From the NCBI GenBank assembly GCA_026873275.1, contig JANTUC010000006.1:2108001-2172000 (forward strand): DNA of 64,000 nucleotides, written 5' to 3'. Below are positions 34,243 through 47,049 of this stretch, piece by piece. The notes beneath the pieces were generated by a model. That model had not been told where the DNA came from. It did no database searches and saw only the letters and a list, made by a program, of their open reading frames with translations. How positions within the stretch are numbered: position 1 is the first letter of the stretch; every line of letters starts with the position of its first letter. Made by a program: the position numbers and the translations under genes. This stretch comes from Pseudopithomyces maydicus. Lineage: Eukaryota; Ascomycota; Dothideomycetes; Pleosporales; Didymosphaeriaceae.

Positions 34243-35514
34243 TTATTCCTCATCGGCTCCCTCCTCGGACCTCTCCTTAGGTGGTCGGCCACCGAAGAAG
34301 CAGTTCTTGCAACTGCGAACCATCAGTCAAAGAGTCCACAACATTGTGGAAATTATACTTACGTGTCAGGGTACCCAGTCCAGGGGCTATTCGGGTAGGG
34401 CTTTCCGCCGGATGAGGTCCACATGTTGACCGGCGCTGGGTTACGTCTAGCCTTGGGGTTGACACCAACATCAATAGTCGCATAGAGACCATCCTCAATC
34501 TTGTTGCCGATGAGCGAGACCTTCAAGAGCGGGTCATCACCACCTTGTTTGGCCATGTTGAAGAGCGGGTCTTGGGCATTGGTGGTCACCTTCTGGGTAT
34601 TGATGTTGTAAGGGGCAGTCTTCTCGACTTGGTTGAGGAAGTTCTGCTCGATGTAGAATTGACCAACGTGAGAGATGGTGCCGCCCTGGATAGTGTTGTT
34701 GGGGAGAAGGGTAGCACCGTGGTGAACAATAGCTAGAAAGGTCAGTAGATGTCACAGCATCAATGAAGTATGGAGGCTTACTGTGCAAGTGGTTTGTGCG
34801 GCCAACGTAGTGTCCGGGGATGATTGTAATGAAACTTGCGGTTCCATTTGCGCCGGTCTTCTGAAGACCACGGAGGGCATTGCTCGGAAGAGACGAGGCG
34901 CTTCCATCACCATTGCCACGAGCTTGAACACCAGTGTACACACCCTAAATCGTTAGATGTGATGATAATCATGAGAAAGTAATCTTACCGTAGAGTTTGA
35001 GCCCCACATCTCGAGATATGCATCTGTAACCGGCTTGCACGTTGTAGTGTCGACGACGTTGATATCCAAGTGCGTGATAGCTCCTTTCTCACCGGTAAGT
35101 AGATCCTGGCGGACGAGTTCACCAACGACCCCTGCTCATGTTAATCGCCACGCATCACTGATTTTCAAGAGACTCACAGTATGGACCCTCTGTCGATTCT
35201 GGGTCAAGGGTGCAAGCGGCTTCGGCGCCATACTCTGCCTCGACCTCTCCAGTGTCCCGACGAACGAGATCACCGGGCTTCGCGAAGCCAGCGGCAACAC
35301 GGAGCTCATGAAGTCTGGCCTCTCGCCTCTGGTGCTGCTCCCTGACCCAACCACTCTCGACAAGATCTCTCTTGCATGACTGAACAGATCGACGTTCGGG
35401 ATGATCGAGATGAGCTTGTCGTCTTAGAATCTCCTTATTGACGTTGCCACCGGGGTGGGCAACGACGCTGGTTGCCAGAATGGCGGCAGCCACTGCCTGG
35501 GAAAGCTGGACCAT
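34243..35514 (-). CDS. Secreted intradiol ring-cleavage dioxygenase-like protein
   Basis: Five exons: 35514-35178, 35131-34989, 34944-34782, 34732-34363 and 34312-34243, all in phase, giving 360 residues. Intradiol dioxygenases open catechol rings with a non-haem Fe(III) held by two Tyr and two His. All four are visible: Tyr112 (EGPY), Tyr206 (GHYVGR), His212 and His214 (NHLH). A signal peptide (about 1-19, AVAAAILATSVVAHP) and a 70-residue basic pro-region precede the domain, so it is likely secreted. The C-terminal 20 residues are charged. Secreted fungal members are thought to act on lignin-derived or plant phenolic catechols; the substrate here is unknown. ATTATA at 35587-35592 (minus-strand TATAAT) lies about 75 nt upstream. 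Confidence 0.92.
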
Positions 35515-37425
35515 TTTGACACTGTGAAACAGATGGCTCCTTCTCAGGGTGAAGGGTACAGTCTCGGCGTTGGGTGTTTCTTGGATTATTATACCTTTAG
35601 TCCATGTGCGATAATGTTGAGACTCGGGTGCAGAATGCCGCACGTAACATGATCACAAGGGTGCCGTGCACTGCAGATAACACGGCCACAAGGATGTACA
35701 ACTCGCGTTCCTTCAATATCACACCATGACGGTGCTAAGGCCATAAGACGTTGCGTTGCTTTTGAGATTGCTGCCCATAATCCTAAACACAGTGATAGGT
35801 GGACGGGGCGAGCGCCGAGTCTGATGTGCTTCTCCTTGATTGAATTCATAAGGAGGAGGATCCGTGGAACCTTGGCATCTGGGGTGCATGGTAGTACTAG
35901 GAAAAGCTTGACGGGGTAAATGCAGAGCATGCGGCGAAGCACGTTCGGAGTAGGTATTAGCCGGGCCTATGGAGGTCGCAGATCTTGCATACTCGGTAGT
36001 TCGACGCGGTGAAGAGACGTTGGAGAAGTATGAGGTGGGAAGATGTTTTTGGTAATGCACAAGGACGATGTAGTACGAACATGGCTCAACGAAAATGGGT
36101 TGGATGCTGATCCAAGCAAGATGGAGCATCAGGAATGACAATCTATCGTACGACGTGGGAACGGAACAACGTCCTCTTCTTGGAAGGGCCTGCCTCTTTT
36201 GCAGTTCTATCGCTTGGCTGCCATCGTTTTTGGTAAGATTATCGAAGTCGTCAAAGAAGCGTCTTGTGACGTTGGCCCGCGCATGCATGCCGGCAATTAT
36301 ACAAGTGGGCGCTACCCCACAATTCCGAATATGCAAGGCCGAAAGTCATATAGATAGATGGCTACACGTGCGTTCCAGAGCCGGGTAAGAGAGTTGTATT
36401 TATGTTGTCTTGGGACGATCTGAGTCAATCCAAAGGCACTCTATATGAACGCCAGTATCTGCATGCGTCACTATTCCAGGGGAAGCCATTTCGAAGGCAA
36501 CAAATCAGCTCGAAACAAGCTAGTAGGAGGATCAAAACATAACGGGCGGATCGCTTAAGCGAAAGCTTGCGGTGTGGATGATAACAGGGTTCGGAGGCGT
36601 GTGGCCGACGGAAAGCGTGATAATCAGAATGCCCTCCCTAGCAGTTGGCTCGGTTGTCCTGGAGCCTGGCTGACTATGTGACTTTTTTCGGCGTGAGAAT
36701 GGTTAAGTGTATATCTTGCATAGATAGTGCCGTTCCAGGAAGTCGTCTTTGGATATCCTGTTTCGCTACGAATGAGGCAGCAATCCTGTTCTGCGTGAGG
36801 AGAAACCTCGGTGGAGTAAGGCCCGCCGCAGATATCAATGGACGCAGGTGACAGGATCCGGATCCTTCTTGGAGCACCCAACGGCGTAGAAAGAGTCTGT
36901 GATGTGTGACGTTGCAGTCGGAGGACTGAACGAGGCGACATGATGGGGCTGTTGCGGGAGCCATCCAAAAGAGGCTTAGCGTATCCTTATCGCTCGGCAA
37001 GAGCCGGTGGTTCCGCGGACTCCAGATGTCGCTCTAATTCTGCTCTAATTCTGGGCACATGTGCATCCAGCAGGCGTCGAGGGAGAAGTCGGGAAAGCTG
37101 TCGTCCTTGAACTCGCAAAATCCATCGTCCAAAGACCTACAGACCAGGCGAGAACTCTCCAGACTCGAAGTGCTGTGTTCCTCTCCTCCGAAGCGAGGTC
37201 AGGAGGATCCGCATGAAATGAGGTGGCTGGGACGGGGATGGCGTCACCGCTAGGTAGCGGGGACAGCTTCGACTGTTCTTATCTCATAGACCTACGACCA
37301 CGGAGACATCGCCGACGGGGTTCCTCCGCGCCTGTGGGAGTTGTGAGCCGCTTCAGCATTCTAACCACGGGTGAAACTTTGGATTCCAGTGCGCCTTCGT
37401 GTGCCTCTCTTCTTAGCATCACAGA
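35515..37425. other. Intergenic, 1.9 kb, divergent promoters
   Basis: No gene is supported. A 205-codon minus-strand frame at 35719-36336 lacks domain-like composition and is rejected. Confidence 0.5.
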
Positions 37426-40346
37426 ATGGACAAGGCAACAGTCGACGCTCTACCAACCTACAACGATGCTACTGCCTCCGCCCCACGCCCGACCTGGGCG
37501 AACCGGAGGCGAAGGCGGAGAGGCTTTCGAATCGTAGCTACAGTGTGCTTGGCTTATCTTGCCTATTCTGCCTACCGCATCGCTGGCAACACGCAGAAGC
37601 CTAACAGCTCCCTCTCTATCGAGAAGTTACAGGAAAACCTTGCTGCATGTGCTACCCTGCGCAGGAAGCCAGCCGAAGCCGGCCATGTGCGTGACCACAA
37701 CAAGCGCTGGGTTCATGGTACAAAGCCTTTGCTTATCCGCAACGCAACCATTTGGACAGGCGAGCCAGCTGCGGGCACTTCGGACGAGGACGCAAGAGCC
37801 GGGAAAGGTTGGGCGTGGATAACGTCTGATGTATTCGTCGACAAAGGCCTGATCGTGGAGATTCGTCCCAATATCCAGTCAAAATCTTTATCTCCGGATA
37901 CCGTCATCTTCGAGGCAAATGGCCGTCTCCTGACTGCGGGAATTGTCGATATGCATAGCCATGCAGGCTTGTCAAGCATAGGCAACATCCAAGATGACAC
38001 AAATGAGATGTCGGCCGATACCACACCTTATGTCCGATCAATCGATGGCGTGGATCCTTTGCAGCCAGAGTTCGAGTACATCAAGAGTGGCGGCGTTACG
38101 ACAAGCCTATTTCTCCCTGGAAGCGGTAACAACATCGGTGGTGAAGCCTTCGTTCTCAAGTTCGCTGTGGGTGAAAAGAATGGCAGAGAAGAGATCAGCC
38201 AGCAAGACCTTTACGCCGACCCGGACAGAAACTGGCGGTACATGAAGATGGCATGCGGTGAAAACCCAAAGCGCGTTTATGGGAAGGTCGGCGAGCATGG
38301 CCCAGTCAGCCGATTGGGTGAGTCCTGGGAGTTTCGACATGCTTTTGAGCAGGCTCAGAAGTATGTGAGGGAGCAAGATGATTGGTGCGCTGCAGCAGAA
38401 ACGTTCGGTGCTGAAAATATGCTCACGTACCTGAACCAAGACCTGAAATGGGAAAGCCTTGGAGCAGTGCTCCGAGGCCAAGTAAGAGTGAATACTCACT
38501 GCTATACTATTCCAGACTTGGAAGCCTTCGTCCGCCACACCAACGAGTTCAAGTTTCGCGTGTATGCGTTCCATCATGCACACCAGACCTTCTTAGTGCC
38601 AGAAGTGCTGAAGCGTGCCTGGGGAGGTACTCCCGCAGCTGCTCTGTTCGCAGACAATAGTAGGTCTCCAGCTATATTTCGAGCCTGTCTTGCTGCTAAT
38701 CATACCCAGTGTATTACAAAGTGGAAGCGTATACTGCATCCGAACGTGCTGGAGCCATTCTTTACGCACACAACATCACTCCGACCTACGTGTCTGACAA
38801 TCCAGTCTTGAACTCTCAGCATGTGGTCTTCGAAGCCGCAAAAGCTTATGGATACGGTTTGCCTTATCATGCTGCTATTGCTGGTGTAACTTCTGCTGCT
38901 GCTGAGCTTTTGGGCTTGGGTGATCGCATAGGCAAAATAAAGCCTGGTTTTGATGCAGATATCGTGGTGTGGGACTCTGATCCACTAAGTGCTGGCGCAG
39001 CGCCCGTTCAGGTTTGGATTGATGGTGCTCCTCAATTTAAAGATCCATATGAGCTGAAGAAGCCCAAGGCAGAACCAATTGTGCCCGACAAAAGGTTGGC
39101 CGAAGAGCTCAAGATGTCCACTGTCAGCGGATCCGTTGTATTCACAGGTGTTTCTTATGCATATACCGAGCATGCACACGACTCCTCTTCTCTTGATAAC
39201 GGAAACACAAGGTCTGCAATCTTCCAGGATGGAGAGCTCACCTGCCTTGGTTCATGTGCCGCTGAAATCAAAGCCGCAAAATCTGCAGGCGTGCCGACGG
39301 TACATCTTGAGGACGGCCATCTTACGCCCCCTTTTACAGCTTTCAGTACCACTCTTGGACTTGCAGAGATTGACGCTGAAGTCGACACCCACGATGGCTC
39401 GCCCCCCAACGATGGCGTGACCAGAGCGATAGATGGTCTGCTCTTTGGTGGCAAACAGCTTGCGCATGCTTATGCGCACGGTGTCACGCGTGCCATAACC
39501 GCACCGAATGAGTACAGCTTCGAAGCCAAGGGTGTGAGTGTTGGATTCCGCACTGGCTCCAAGCATAGTCTGGAGGAAGGCGCTGTCTGGGCCGACGAAG
39601 TTGGTCTGCACTACGTACTCACGCTTTCGGCGAAGAGCCAAGGTGTAGACAGTATATCCGCGGCCATAGGCACTCTCCGTGGAAAACTTCTCGACGCTGT
39701 CAATGACAACACCACTACTGCTGACGTTGCAACCAAAGACGCCTATACCGAAAACACTTATCTCAAGCGTGTTGTCAACGGGACCCTTGCCCTCATTCTG
39801 AGTGCGCATAGTGCTGATACTATTACGTCGATCATCCGGCTCAAGTCCACGATCGAAGCTGCAATTGCCAAAGTCACCTCTAACGAGACAAGTCTCCGCG
39901 TTGTTATCATTGGCGGAGCCGAATCTCACCTCGTTGCGAATGAACTCGCAGCAGCCAAAATCTCCGTTATTCTCGACCCACTTCAGCCGCACCAAGCCTC
40001 ATGGGACCAGAAGCGCTGCCTCACAGGTGCACCACTTACCAACGGTACCACCTTGAACTATCTCGTCGATGCAGGTGTTCTTGTGGGTATCAGTGTGGAA
40101 GAAACGTGGGAGACCAGGGATTTAGGCTTGCTGGCTGGTATTGCATACGCCAATAGCGAGGACAGATTGAACTTGGCAGAGAGCTTTGATCTAGTTGGGA
40201 AGAACATTTATAAGGCGCTAGGAATCAATGAGCCCAAGGCAAATGGTAAGGACGAATTTGTTGTTTGGGAAGGAAACCCACTTGAGATTGGTTCGAGGGT
40301 GCGAGCGGCCGTTGCGTCAAATGGCGAGATGAACATTTGGCAGTGA
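37426..40346 (+). CDS. Membrane-anchored amidohydrolase-superfamily protein
   Basis: Exons 37426-38659 and 38710-40346 (50-nt intron, GTAGGT..CCCAG) give 956 residues. A basic cytosolic N-terminus (RRRRRRG) is followed by one membrane helix at about 35-50, so the protein is a type II membrane protein with a lumenal or external catalytic part. The first half is a TIM-barrel amidohydrolase: His177-x-His179 in DMHSHAG, later NTHCYT and FHHAHQ supplying metal His, and a final ADN Asp at the exon junction. HDIVVW-like beta-strands (KPGFDADIVVWDSDPL) close the composite domain. The second half (about 550-956) looks like a second, divergent amidohydrolase unit without clear metal ligands. The substrate is unknown; relatives act on imidazolones, dipeptides or amides. 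Confidence 0.88.
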
Positions 40347-40528
40347 GCTTTCGATGAGTGTGCAATAATGAAGTGTTGCCATAATTTGGCGGTAGAAAGA
40401 TCTGATTCATAACTTCAAGCTGTAGTGAGTGCTATAGCTAGCTGACGTCGAGAGATGGCTACTTCCGCACGACTCTGAAATGAATGAGTGGTTTGCACAG
40501 CTATCAGATTACTTGGTCCCCTCAATAC

Positions 40529-41907
40529 TCAAGAAGTGACTTGGACGCTTCCAGGAATCTCCGTAAGCCCTGGTCAAAGAATCAGCGATTGCTACCACGA
40601 GGAACAGGCACCACGTACATTTGCTATTTCCAACGTCTTCCTTAGCCTGCTGCGCCTTCGTACATGCGATAGCGTCTTTTCCAGCTTGGATCTTCAGGAT
40701 CTGTGTGCAGTCTTCGCTGGCACAGCCCTTTCCAAGGTTGTCCATCGCTCGTTGGAGTGCGTCGCCCTGAATACAATCAGCCTGTCATTTTCTCGCAAAA
40801 CTTTTTAAGCCTAGCCTCACCTTCCAACCAAAGAGGTAATCTCCATGGGCTCCGTATCCAGTTCTAGAATATGTGAGCAACAAAAAGCACGCATGCTTTA
40901 AGCTATCCACTCACGCATCACCAAAGCTATACACGAGTGGTTGTTTCCCATCCTTGAAGTACTTCGGATCACTCATCGCCCCACTGGTATCATACATAAT
41001 CTCGTACATGACCTGAGGAATCCGAACCGGGTGCGTAGAAGGACACTTACTCCCAGCCAGCGCGCTGTTCCCCGGCGCATAGGCGACGTGAGATCGATGG
41101 TCCGGACTGTCGACGTTGACTCCGTCCCAGCAGGATGGGAAGATGACCGTAGCTCGAATCCCACCTGGGCATGGCTTGTTAGGAAACTCGGCGGTGTCTT
41201 TGCTGTCGCATGGGGCGCCGGAACCACCTGAGACACGATCGCTCTTTGCGAGACAACGGTGGCAGATGCCGGGGTATTTGTTGCTTTTAGAGCGCAGCGT
41301 GGGGTCTCCTGCGAGCATGCGAAAACCCTTTGCGGGGTCAGAACTTACGGACGATGGAAGGGAAGAGGTATTGGTTATTCTTACCGGCATCATAGCAGTC
41401 ATTTTCATGGTTTTGGTTCCGGAAAATGGGCGCATGTAGTAGACTGTCAAACCTCCATCCTGCTCGAGTAGCGTGTTGTTCAAACGTCCATTGGCCATCT
41501 GAGGAACGCGCTTATATGTCCCGTTTTCGGGTGATTTGAAATATATGGAAGCAGTCCAATAGTTGCTGGTATCCTCGGTATAGCTGCAGCTTGTGCAGGT
41601 TGAAGTTTTCGGTGGGTCAATGGTATCTGGATCCATGGTGATGTTGAAGCTGTTTCCACCAACGACTTGGTGCATCTAGGGATTGTATACAGTCAACACG
41701 AGCTTGGACAATGTATAAAGCGTTGAAACTCACGTGCGGTGAAGGGAGCAGTCCGGGGTTCACAAGAGGATCGGTCCTCTCTACCACGAGCTGCGAGCAT
41801 CCGAAGCGGAGGAAGTCTGCGGAGCCAGAATTTCCGCCACCAGCTTGAGGTGCCGCTGAAGCATCGCGCAAGATCAGTGCAGAAATTGCAACTGCGTTCC
41901 AAAACAT
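40529..41907 (-). CDS. Secreted DUF1996-domain protein
   Basis: Five exons: 41907-41734, 41675-40915, 40863-40821, 40766-40619 and 40569-40529, in phase, giving 330 residues. A signal peptide (about 1-19) precedes the domain. DUF1996 landmarks are present: the Pro-His-His-Gln block spanning the first junction (SPHMHQVVGGNSFN), SCSYTEDTSNYWTA, the Cys-rich CPGGIRATVIFPSCWDG, NVDSPDHRSHVAY, and CPSTHPVRIPQVMYE. The short third exon encodes TGYGAHGDYLFGWK. Splicing the last intron (49 nt) gives the ending WLTEIPGS, similar to relatives; reading through it also stays open, so this last junction is less certain. The function of DUF1996 is unknown; the proteins are extracellular and fungal. Confidence 0.9.
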
Positions 41908-42473
41908 GATGAAATGTGAGCTGTAGTCTTGGCTATGAATTCAGACTCCGATCACGATTATAAGTTGTATGCTTTGTGCTTATCGAGAGACCTATGTCTC
42001 CACCACGTACTGATAAGACTTCACTGGACGAAATTTTACAGAGCATCATGTTTTATATCAATTCATTAACGGGAACAGGCGGCACCCAGGGTGTCGGTCT
42101 CGTTTTGTCTTGGCAGCGCCAATGAGTAACGTCTGGTAATTAAATACCTAATCGATACGACTACCTCAAAACTGCCGAAGGGAGCTTCTCTTGACTGATC
42201 GGCTGGACCAGGCCGAGAATGTTGGGACCTAAAGCGCTTTTCAATGTTCATCATATGTGGTCTGAAGCTGTTCGGATTTGCACCCAACGTGTAGGCTCAA
42301 GGTTGGCCAGAATAGGCAGAGTTCGCAATATCGCAGGCTACAATGTTGCTACAGGGCTTGCTAGCAGTAAGATAAACTGATCCTAACACTCCCACTTGCT
42401 AGCATCTAGCAGTCAAGTCCACACAAACTAAAGGATATCTGCGCACAAACTGTGCAACGCGCAAAGTATACCT
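41908..42473. other. Intergenic
   Basis: DUF1996 promoter and the 3' end of the next minus-strand gene. No feature is recognised. Confidence 0.55.
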
Positions 42474-44415
42474 TCAAAGTCCCCTGTAGTTGGAATCAGA
42501 ATTGCCACCTCGACCACGATGCTGATTGTGCCCTCTCAAATACCCTGAGCCGCGACCGCCTCTATTTCCTCCTCCACGACCAAAACCAGATTGCTGGGCA
42601 TGGGCGTTTCCGTACCCACCATATGATCCAGATCCCCTACCGCCCCCATAGCCTCCAGGATGTTGTTGTTGGGGGGTGTTATATGCTGCATAGCCTTGAA
42701 GATGCGGAGGAGGATAATTGTTACGCATTCCTCCCATTTGGCCGCGGTAGCCTCGCGTACCATGATGCTGAAATGGTCGACCCTGGTTTTGGTGATTCCT
42801 CGTAGCGGAAGAGCGAGAATGATCCCAGTGCGCCTGGAAAAATTCCCTTCCGACGATATGTTGCTTTCGTAGCATCGTCCTGAGCACCAATGGACTGTCC
42901 CTGCCCTCTCGCACCAGCACACCAGCCCGAATGGGCCCAGGCTGTTGTTTCAGCGCAGCTCTAATTTTGGTCAATAGATCGACGAGTTTGCGTAGGGAAT
43001 CTTGATTCTTCTCTTCCCATTTCCTTACCCTCTCCTTAGCGTTTTCGTATCTGACGCGAAGTACCTGCCCCTTTCCATCCTTCTCCATTCGGTATATGCC
43101 AGTAAATAAATGGGGTGTGCGGCCAAACCAGAGCTGGTCTTGACACTTGACAGGGTCCATACCATCCATTTTGTAGGTCACCGTTTTCAACTCTGCCATC
43201 TGTGTCATAGGTACGATATGACCTTTCTGTAGAAGCTGAACAGGTGGTCTGTAATCGAACCGCGGACGATCTGCCAACAGTGCACCCTTCACAGCATCTG
43301 CCTCAGACGGGGCCAAATCGTCAGAGGCTTCTTCGTCAAAGTACGCATCTGCCTCAAATCGCACAACAACTTGGAGAGAACCCATGCCGTACCGAATTGC
43401 CCTGTAATGACCAGTAGCATCTTCCATGCCATCACCAGCATCCGTGAACATCTTTTCGAAGTTGCTTCCGATTCCCATCTTTTGTCGCTGCCAAAACCGC
43501 TCACCCTTGCGAACAAATATCAAAGTATTGTATATCAGGTACACATCCAAGCGAAGGGGGCCATTTGCTTTTCCTTGAACAAATTCAAGCAGGATCCGAA
43601 GATTGTTACGATCCGCTAGCACGTCGACATCCCAAAATTGATAGCCAGGGCTCATGACACCCAAGGCCGTGAACAACGGAGAGAAAGGATCTCGGGGTTT
43701 ACGCACGTAGTTGTAATCGCGGGCTTGGAAACCTTCATCTGTTCTAATGGCCCGAGGCGTAGTCTTGTTGCTGCGGAACTTGGCTGGACCACCGGGTACA
43801 AATATAGTATTGGTGCCATCATTGGCGCCTGACCAGTTATATGAGCAAAGAAGTTTGGTGTCGTCTTCATCCCAGATAACTTTGAGCGGGGACGGGATAA
43901 GTTGATTTGGTTCGAGGGAGAGAATGATGTCCCCCGCTTCATTCCGCATTTGAGTGGCCATGGTTTGCAACTTCTTCTTCATTGCAGCAGTTGGTTCCCG
44001 GGGTTTTTGTTCCTCGTTTTCGCCTTCCTCGTTATCTTCGACTTCTTCGACTTCTTCTTCCTCTTCGAAATTGGAGTCGAGCTCGTCATTCTTGACGACT
44101 ACTGCATCTGCCACAACTTCAGATTCAGTCGGTTCAGTGATATCAACACCGCCTTCATCCATGGGGTCATGGGGTAGTATATCAACTTCGGCCGGCTGTG
44201 CATTTCTCGGGCCGCGACGTCGCGTCCGATTGCGCGATCTACCCTGCTTCACGTCGGGCGGCGCTTTCTTATCTCCATCTCGCTCAGTCCTGAAACGCTT
44301 GGTGCCATGTACATCATCTCCTGCAGCACCAGGGAGCATGTTGTTGTCGTCTTCAGAAACCGTGTTAGCGTATTTCACAAAAAGTACTATACAATATTGC
44401 AGACGTACCATCCAT
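42474..44415 (-). CDS. RGG-tailed conserved fungal protein, probable RNA-binding
   Basis: The first exon is only 7 coding nt (44415-44409, ATGGATG); a 58-nt intron (GTACGT..TGAAG) separates it from 44350-42474. Total 627 residues. An acidic/basic N-terminal region (EEEEEVEEVEDNEEGENEE near 95-115) precedes a globular part of about 350 residues (FWDVDVLADRNNLRILLEFV, GPLRLDVYLIYNTLIF, GMGSLQVVVRFEADAY). The last 110 residues are rich in RGG, GGYGG and Gln/Asn, typical of RNA-binding or phase-separating tails. From memory, homologues are often labelled geranylgeranyl pyrophosphate synthetase in fungal genomes. I see no DDxxD prenyltransferase motif, so that label should not be carried over. A nucleic-acid role is inference. 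Confidence 0.82.
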
Positions 44416-45005
44416 GGCCAAGAGATTTTTTGAGGAATTCAGTCGCGTCCAAGTAGACAACACAGCTCAAATGGATTTGATAGGTGGCGCGTAGACAAGA
44501 ACGTGACTTTTGGAGTAGCTATCGCGGGACCCACTTCTCGAGTCCTCTGGACGCGTTCGAGCTAATGTCTTGATGAGACCTAGTCTGTATAGCTGGAAAT
44601 GGTTAGCTGAGATTGTAAGGTTAATTCATATGAGCGAAAGGATGGCAAGAAGACCCAAGGCGCGTGCAGGCTCCCGGAGTATGAGTTGTAGAGTCGTTGA
44701 CAGACGGCTTGGGGGCCCCGATATCTGTATCACGTTTGTGAGTGGGGCGCCAAGTCTAACTGAGACTAGTGTTCCAGTTCACGCACTAGTGCTAACTGGA
44801 CGCACGTATTAGCGCGGTGAAGGAGTCACCAATAATTTTAACAATGTTACTGTCCGTGAGCATTCATTATCGTTGAAGGAGACTTGATAGGCAGAATATT
44901 ACGATATGGGGGTGTTTATACATATATTGGTTGATCAATGCTGTTGCCAGGTCAACTGGCGGCTTCAAATTAGATACCATTATGTACCTACAAACTATAG
45001 TACTT
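44416..45005. other. Intergenic
   Basis: Promoter of the RGG protein and 3' end of the following minus-strand gene. No gene is supported. Confidence 0.55.
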
Positions 45006-47049
45006 TCAAAACATAAAAGCGAAAGGTCTATGGAAACACTCTTCCCACCCGGGTACTCCACTATCCCAGTAACTTATCATGCTCCCCTTCATATTTATCG
45101 GGCATCTGGAACCAGAAAAATGGGCCAAAGCGTCACAGCAGTCTTGAATCCAGTTACGACGCGCCTCATCTCGATACCCAGCCTCCGCTCCTGCAACAAC
45201 CAAAGGCCAAGTCGCGAATTTACGAAGTCTCTTCGCCGCCAGCACGGCTCTCAGATGTGTTCCTAGTTTATCGCCATGAATCTGTAGCTGGGTGCTCATT
45301 TCCGAAGTGCTCGGTAGTAGACCCATGGACTGCAGTGACATGATGCAGTAGACTGCCACTGCGTGTTTGTACGCCGATCCGATAGTGAGCCAGTCTTTGT
45401 GGTCATCTCCTGGCTGTGCCCAATCGTTGACTGAGAAGCCCTCGATTTCCGAAAGCAAATTTGTAGCCTGGAAGATGAGATCTGTCATGTCGTCACCGAG
45501 TACTATCGCCTGTGACGCTTCTCTGCGCAAGAAGCTAATCCGTATGATGAAGAAAAAGACGTGCGGTGGGCACAAACAATAAGGGAACAACTCATGGTAA
45601 AGTTCCTCTGCATTCTCGAGCTCTTCTTTGAGTGTCGGTGCCAACACAACTTGATCGTTAGCTGGACTAGTAGTATTGCTTGAAATAATGATCCTGTCCT
45701 ACAATCAGTTGTCTTTGGATCCGAGGCTGCTGGAGATGACTTACATATGGATTATGACAACTGCCGGGTGCATGTGATGCATGCTGCGATATAAGGACAT
45801 CATACCGCCCCGCACCTTGATGATCTTCAAAAGTACATCGACATGTGTTCGCCAGTTGGGAAGCGACTGTGCTTGAAGCTTGGGGTATCGATTAGTAATT
45901 TACGAGCCAAAAGGCTATCGCTTGACACTCACTTCATTCGCAAGGAAGGTTATGACGCTAGTTATAGTGGCTAGTCCGTATGCCGTTTTCTTGTCAGCGA
46001 TCCTTCGACTCAATTCACGAATCGCTTCTCCACGGTACTGCCATATTTTAGGACCATTAGCTATGAGTGCCTTCTCGCTCGCTTCTGATGGGAGACGCAG
46101 TGAATAGTGTTGCAAAGCAATGCAGACGAAGCTACTATGCGCTGCAGGGGATAGAAGATGAAGCGCACTCGGAGGGAAGAACATCATTTGCGGATTGTAG
46201 ACGAGGGTGTATTCCAGATCTGCATTCTCTGGTATTACGCGAGCGTTGACTAGTCACGAATTAGTACAAGCCAGCATGCACAAGCACCATATTGATCGAT
46301 CCCATTAATCTCATTCCTGCATGATGATTACGGGCAGGACATGGGACATGGGATCCTGGAACTCCGCATGTAGGGGGGTTTAGGAAATCCACATACAATA
46401 ATGGATCGCTTGTATAATTTCGCTTGATTCGTCCCGCAAATGATATGTGGGGAGATTTTCTCGAAGCATGTAACGCAAAATGCGACGTAGCCCTCCCAAA
46501 GGGTTTTTCTCCAAACGGAGCATTTTCGCTGCTTCTTCCACAGAACCGCTCTCGAGGACTTGCGCAATCTTGTCCTGGTTCTCCAACACGAAGATTTGAT
46601 TCAGATCACTGGGGCTCCGTGTGTCCGCGAATGCTTTCTGGTACATGTACCGTAATTCTTCCTGGTCGGCGGTATCTGCGAACTCGCTCGAGACAATACT
46701 CTCGAAGCTGCTTTGACTTTCGCCATCGTCACTGATATATTCGTTCATAGTGCTTGATACGGCTCGTCTAATTGGCACGACCAAAGCTGACTTCTTGGAT
46801 GGTTTGTTTCGATTTCGCGAACTGACCTTCCCAGGCTCCACCCATTGCAACGGCTTTTGTGCATCATATCCAGGGCATTCTCTGTTGCGAGCTCAGTCAT
46901 GTGAATCATGGATGCAGTCATTTACGGACTTACCTGCCCTTTTTGATACATTTCTTGCAATGAGGCATCGTATAGTCGCACACTAAACGGCGCTTGAGAC
47001 ACTCCCAACATTGCCGAGTGGCTTTAACCGGTGTTTCCTCCGAAGCCAT
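45006..47049 (-). CDS. Zn2Cys6 transcription factor with fungal TF domain
   Basis: Five exons: 47049-46934, 46881-46397, 46249-45933, 45878-45745 and 45693-45006; every junction is GT..AG and in phase, giving 579 residues. The N-terminal binuclear zinc cluster is complete: CWECLKRRLVC then HCKKC and REC, spacing CX2CX6CX6CX2CX6C. It is followed by a basic linker and a long helical region of the fungal-specific middle-homology type (ALQHYSLRLPSEAS, LATITSVITFLANE, WRTHVDVLLKIIKVRGGM, IRISFLRREASQAI). Proteins of this layout regulate nutrient or secondary-metabolite genes. No biosynthetic cluster is adjacent, so the target is unknown. Exon 4 (134 nt) is the least certain, but it restores the frame. 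Confidence 0.88.

Noticed and set aside
35719..36336. 205-codon minus-strand frame in an intergenic region
   Set aside because: No family features, mixed composition, no supporting promoter or introns.
39252..39995. 247-codon minus-strand frame opposite the amidohydrolase
   Set aside because: Antisense shadow without domain-like composition.
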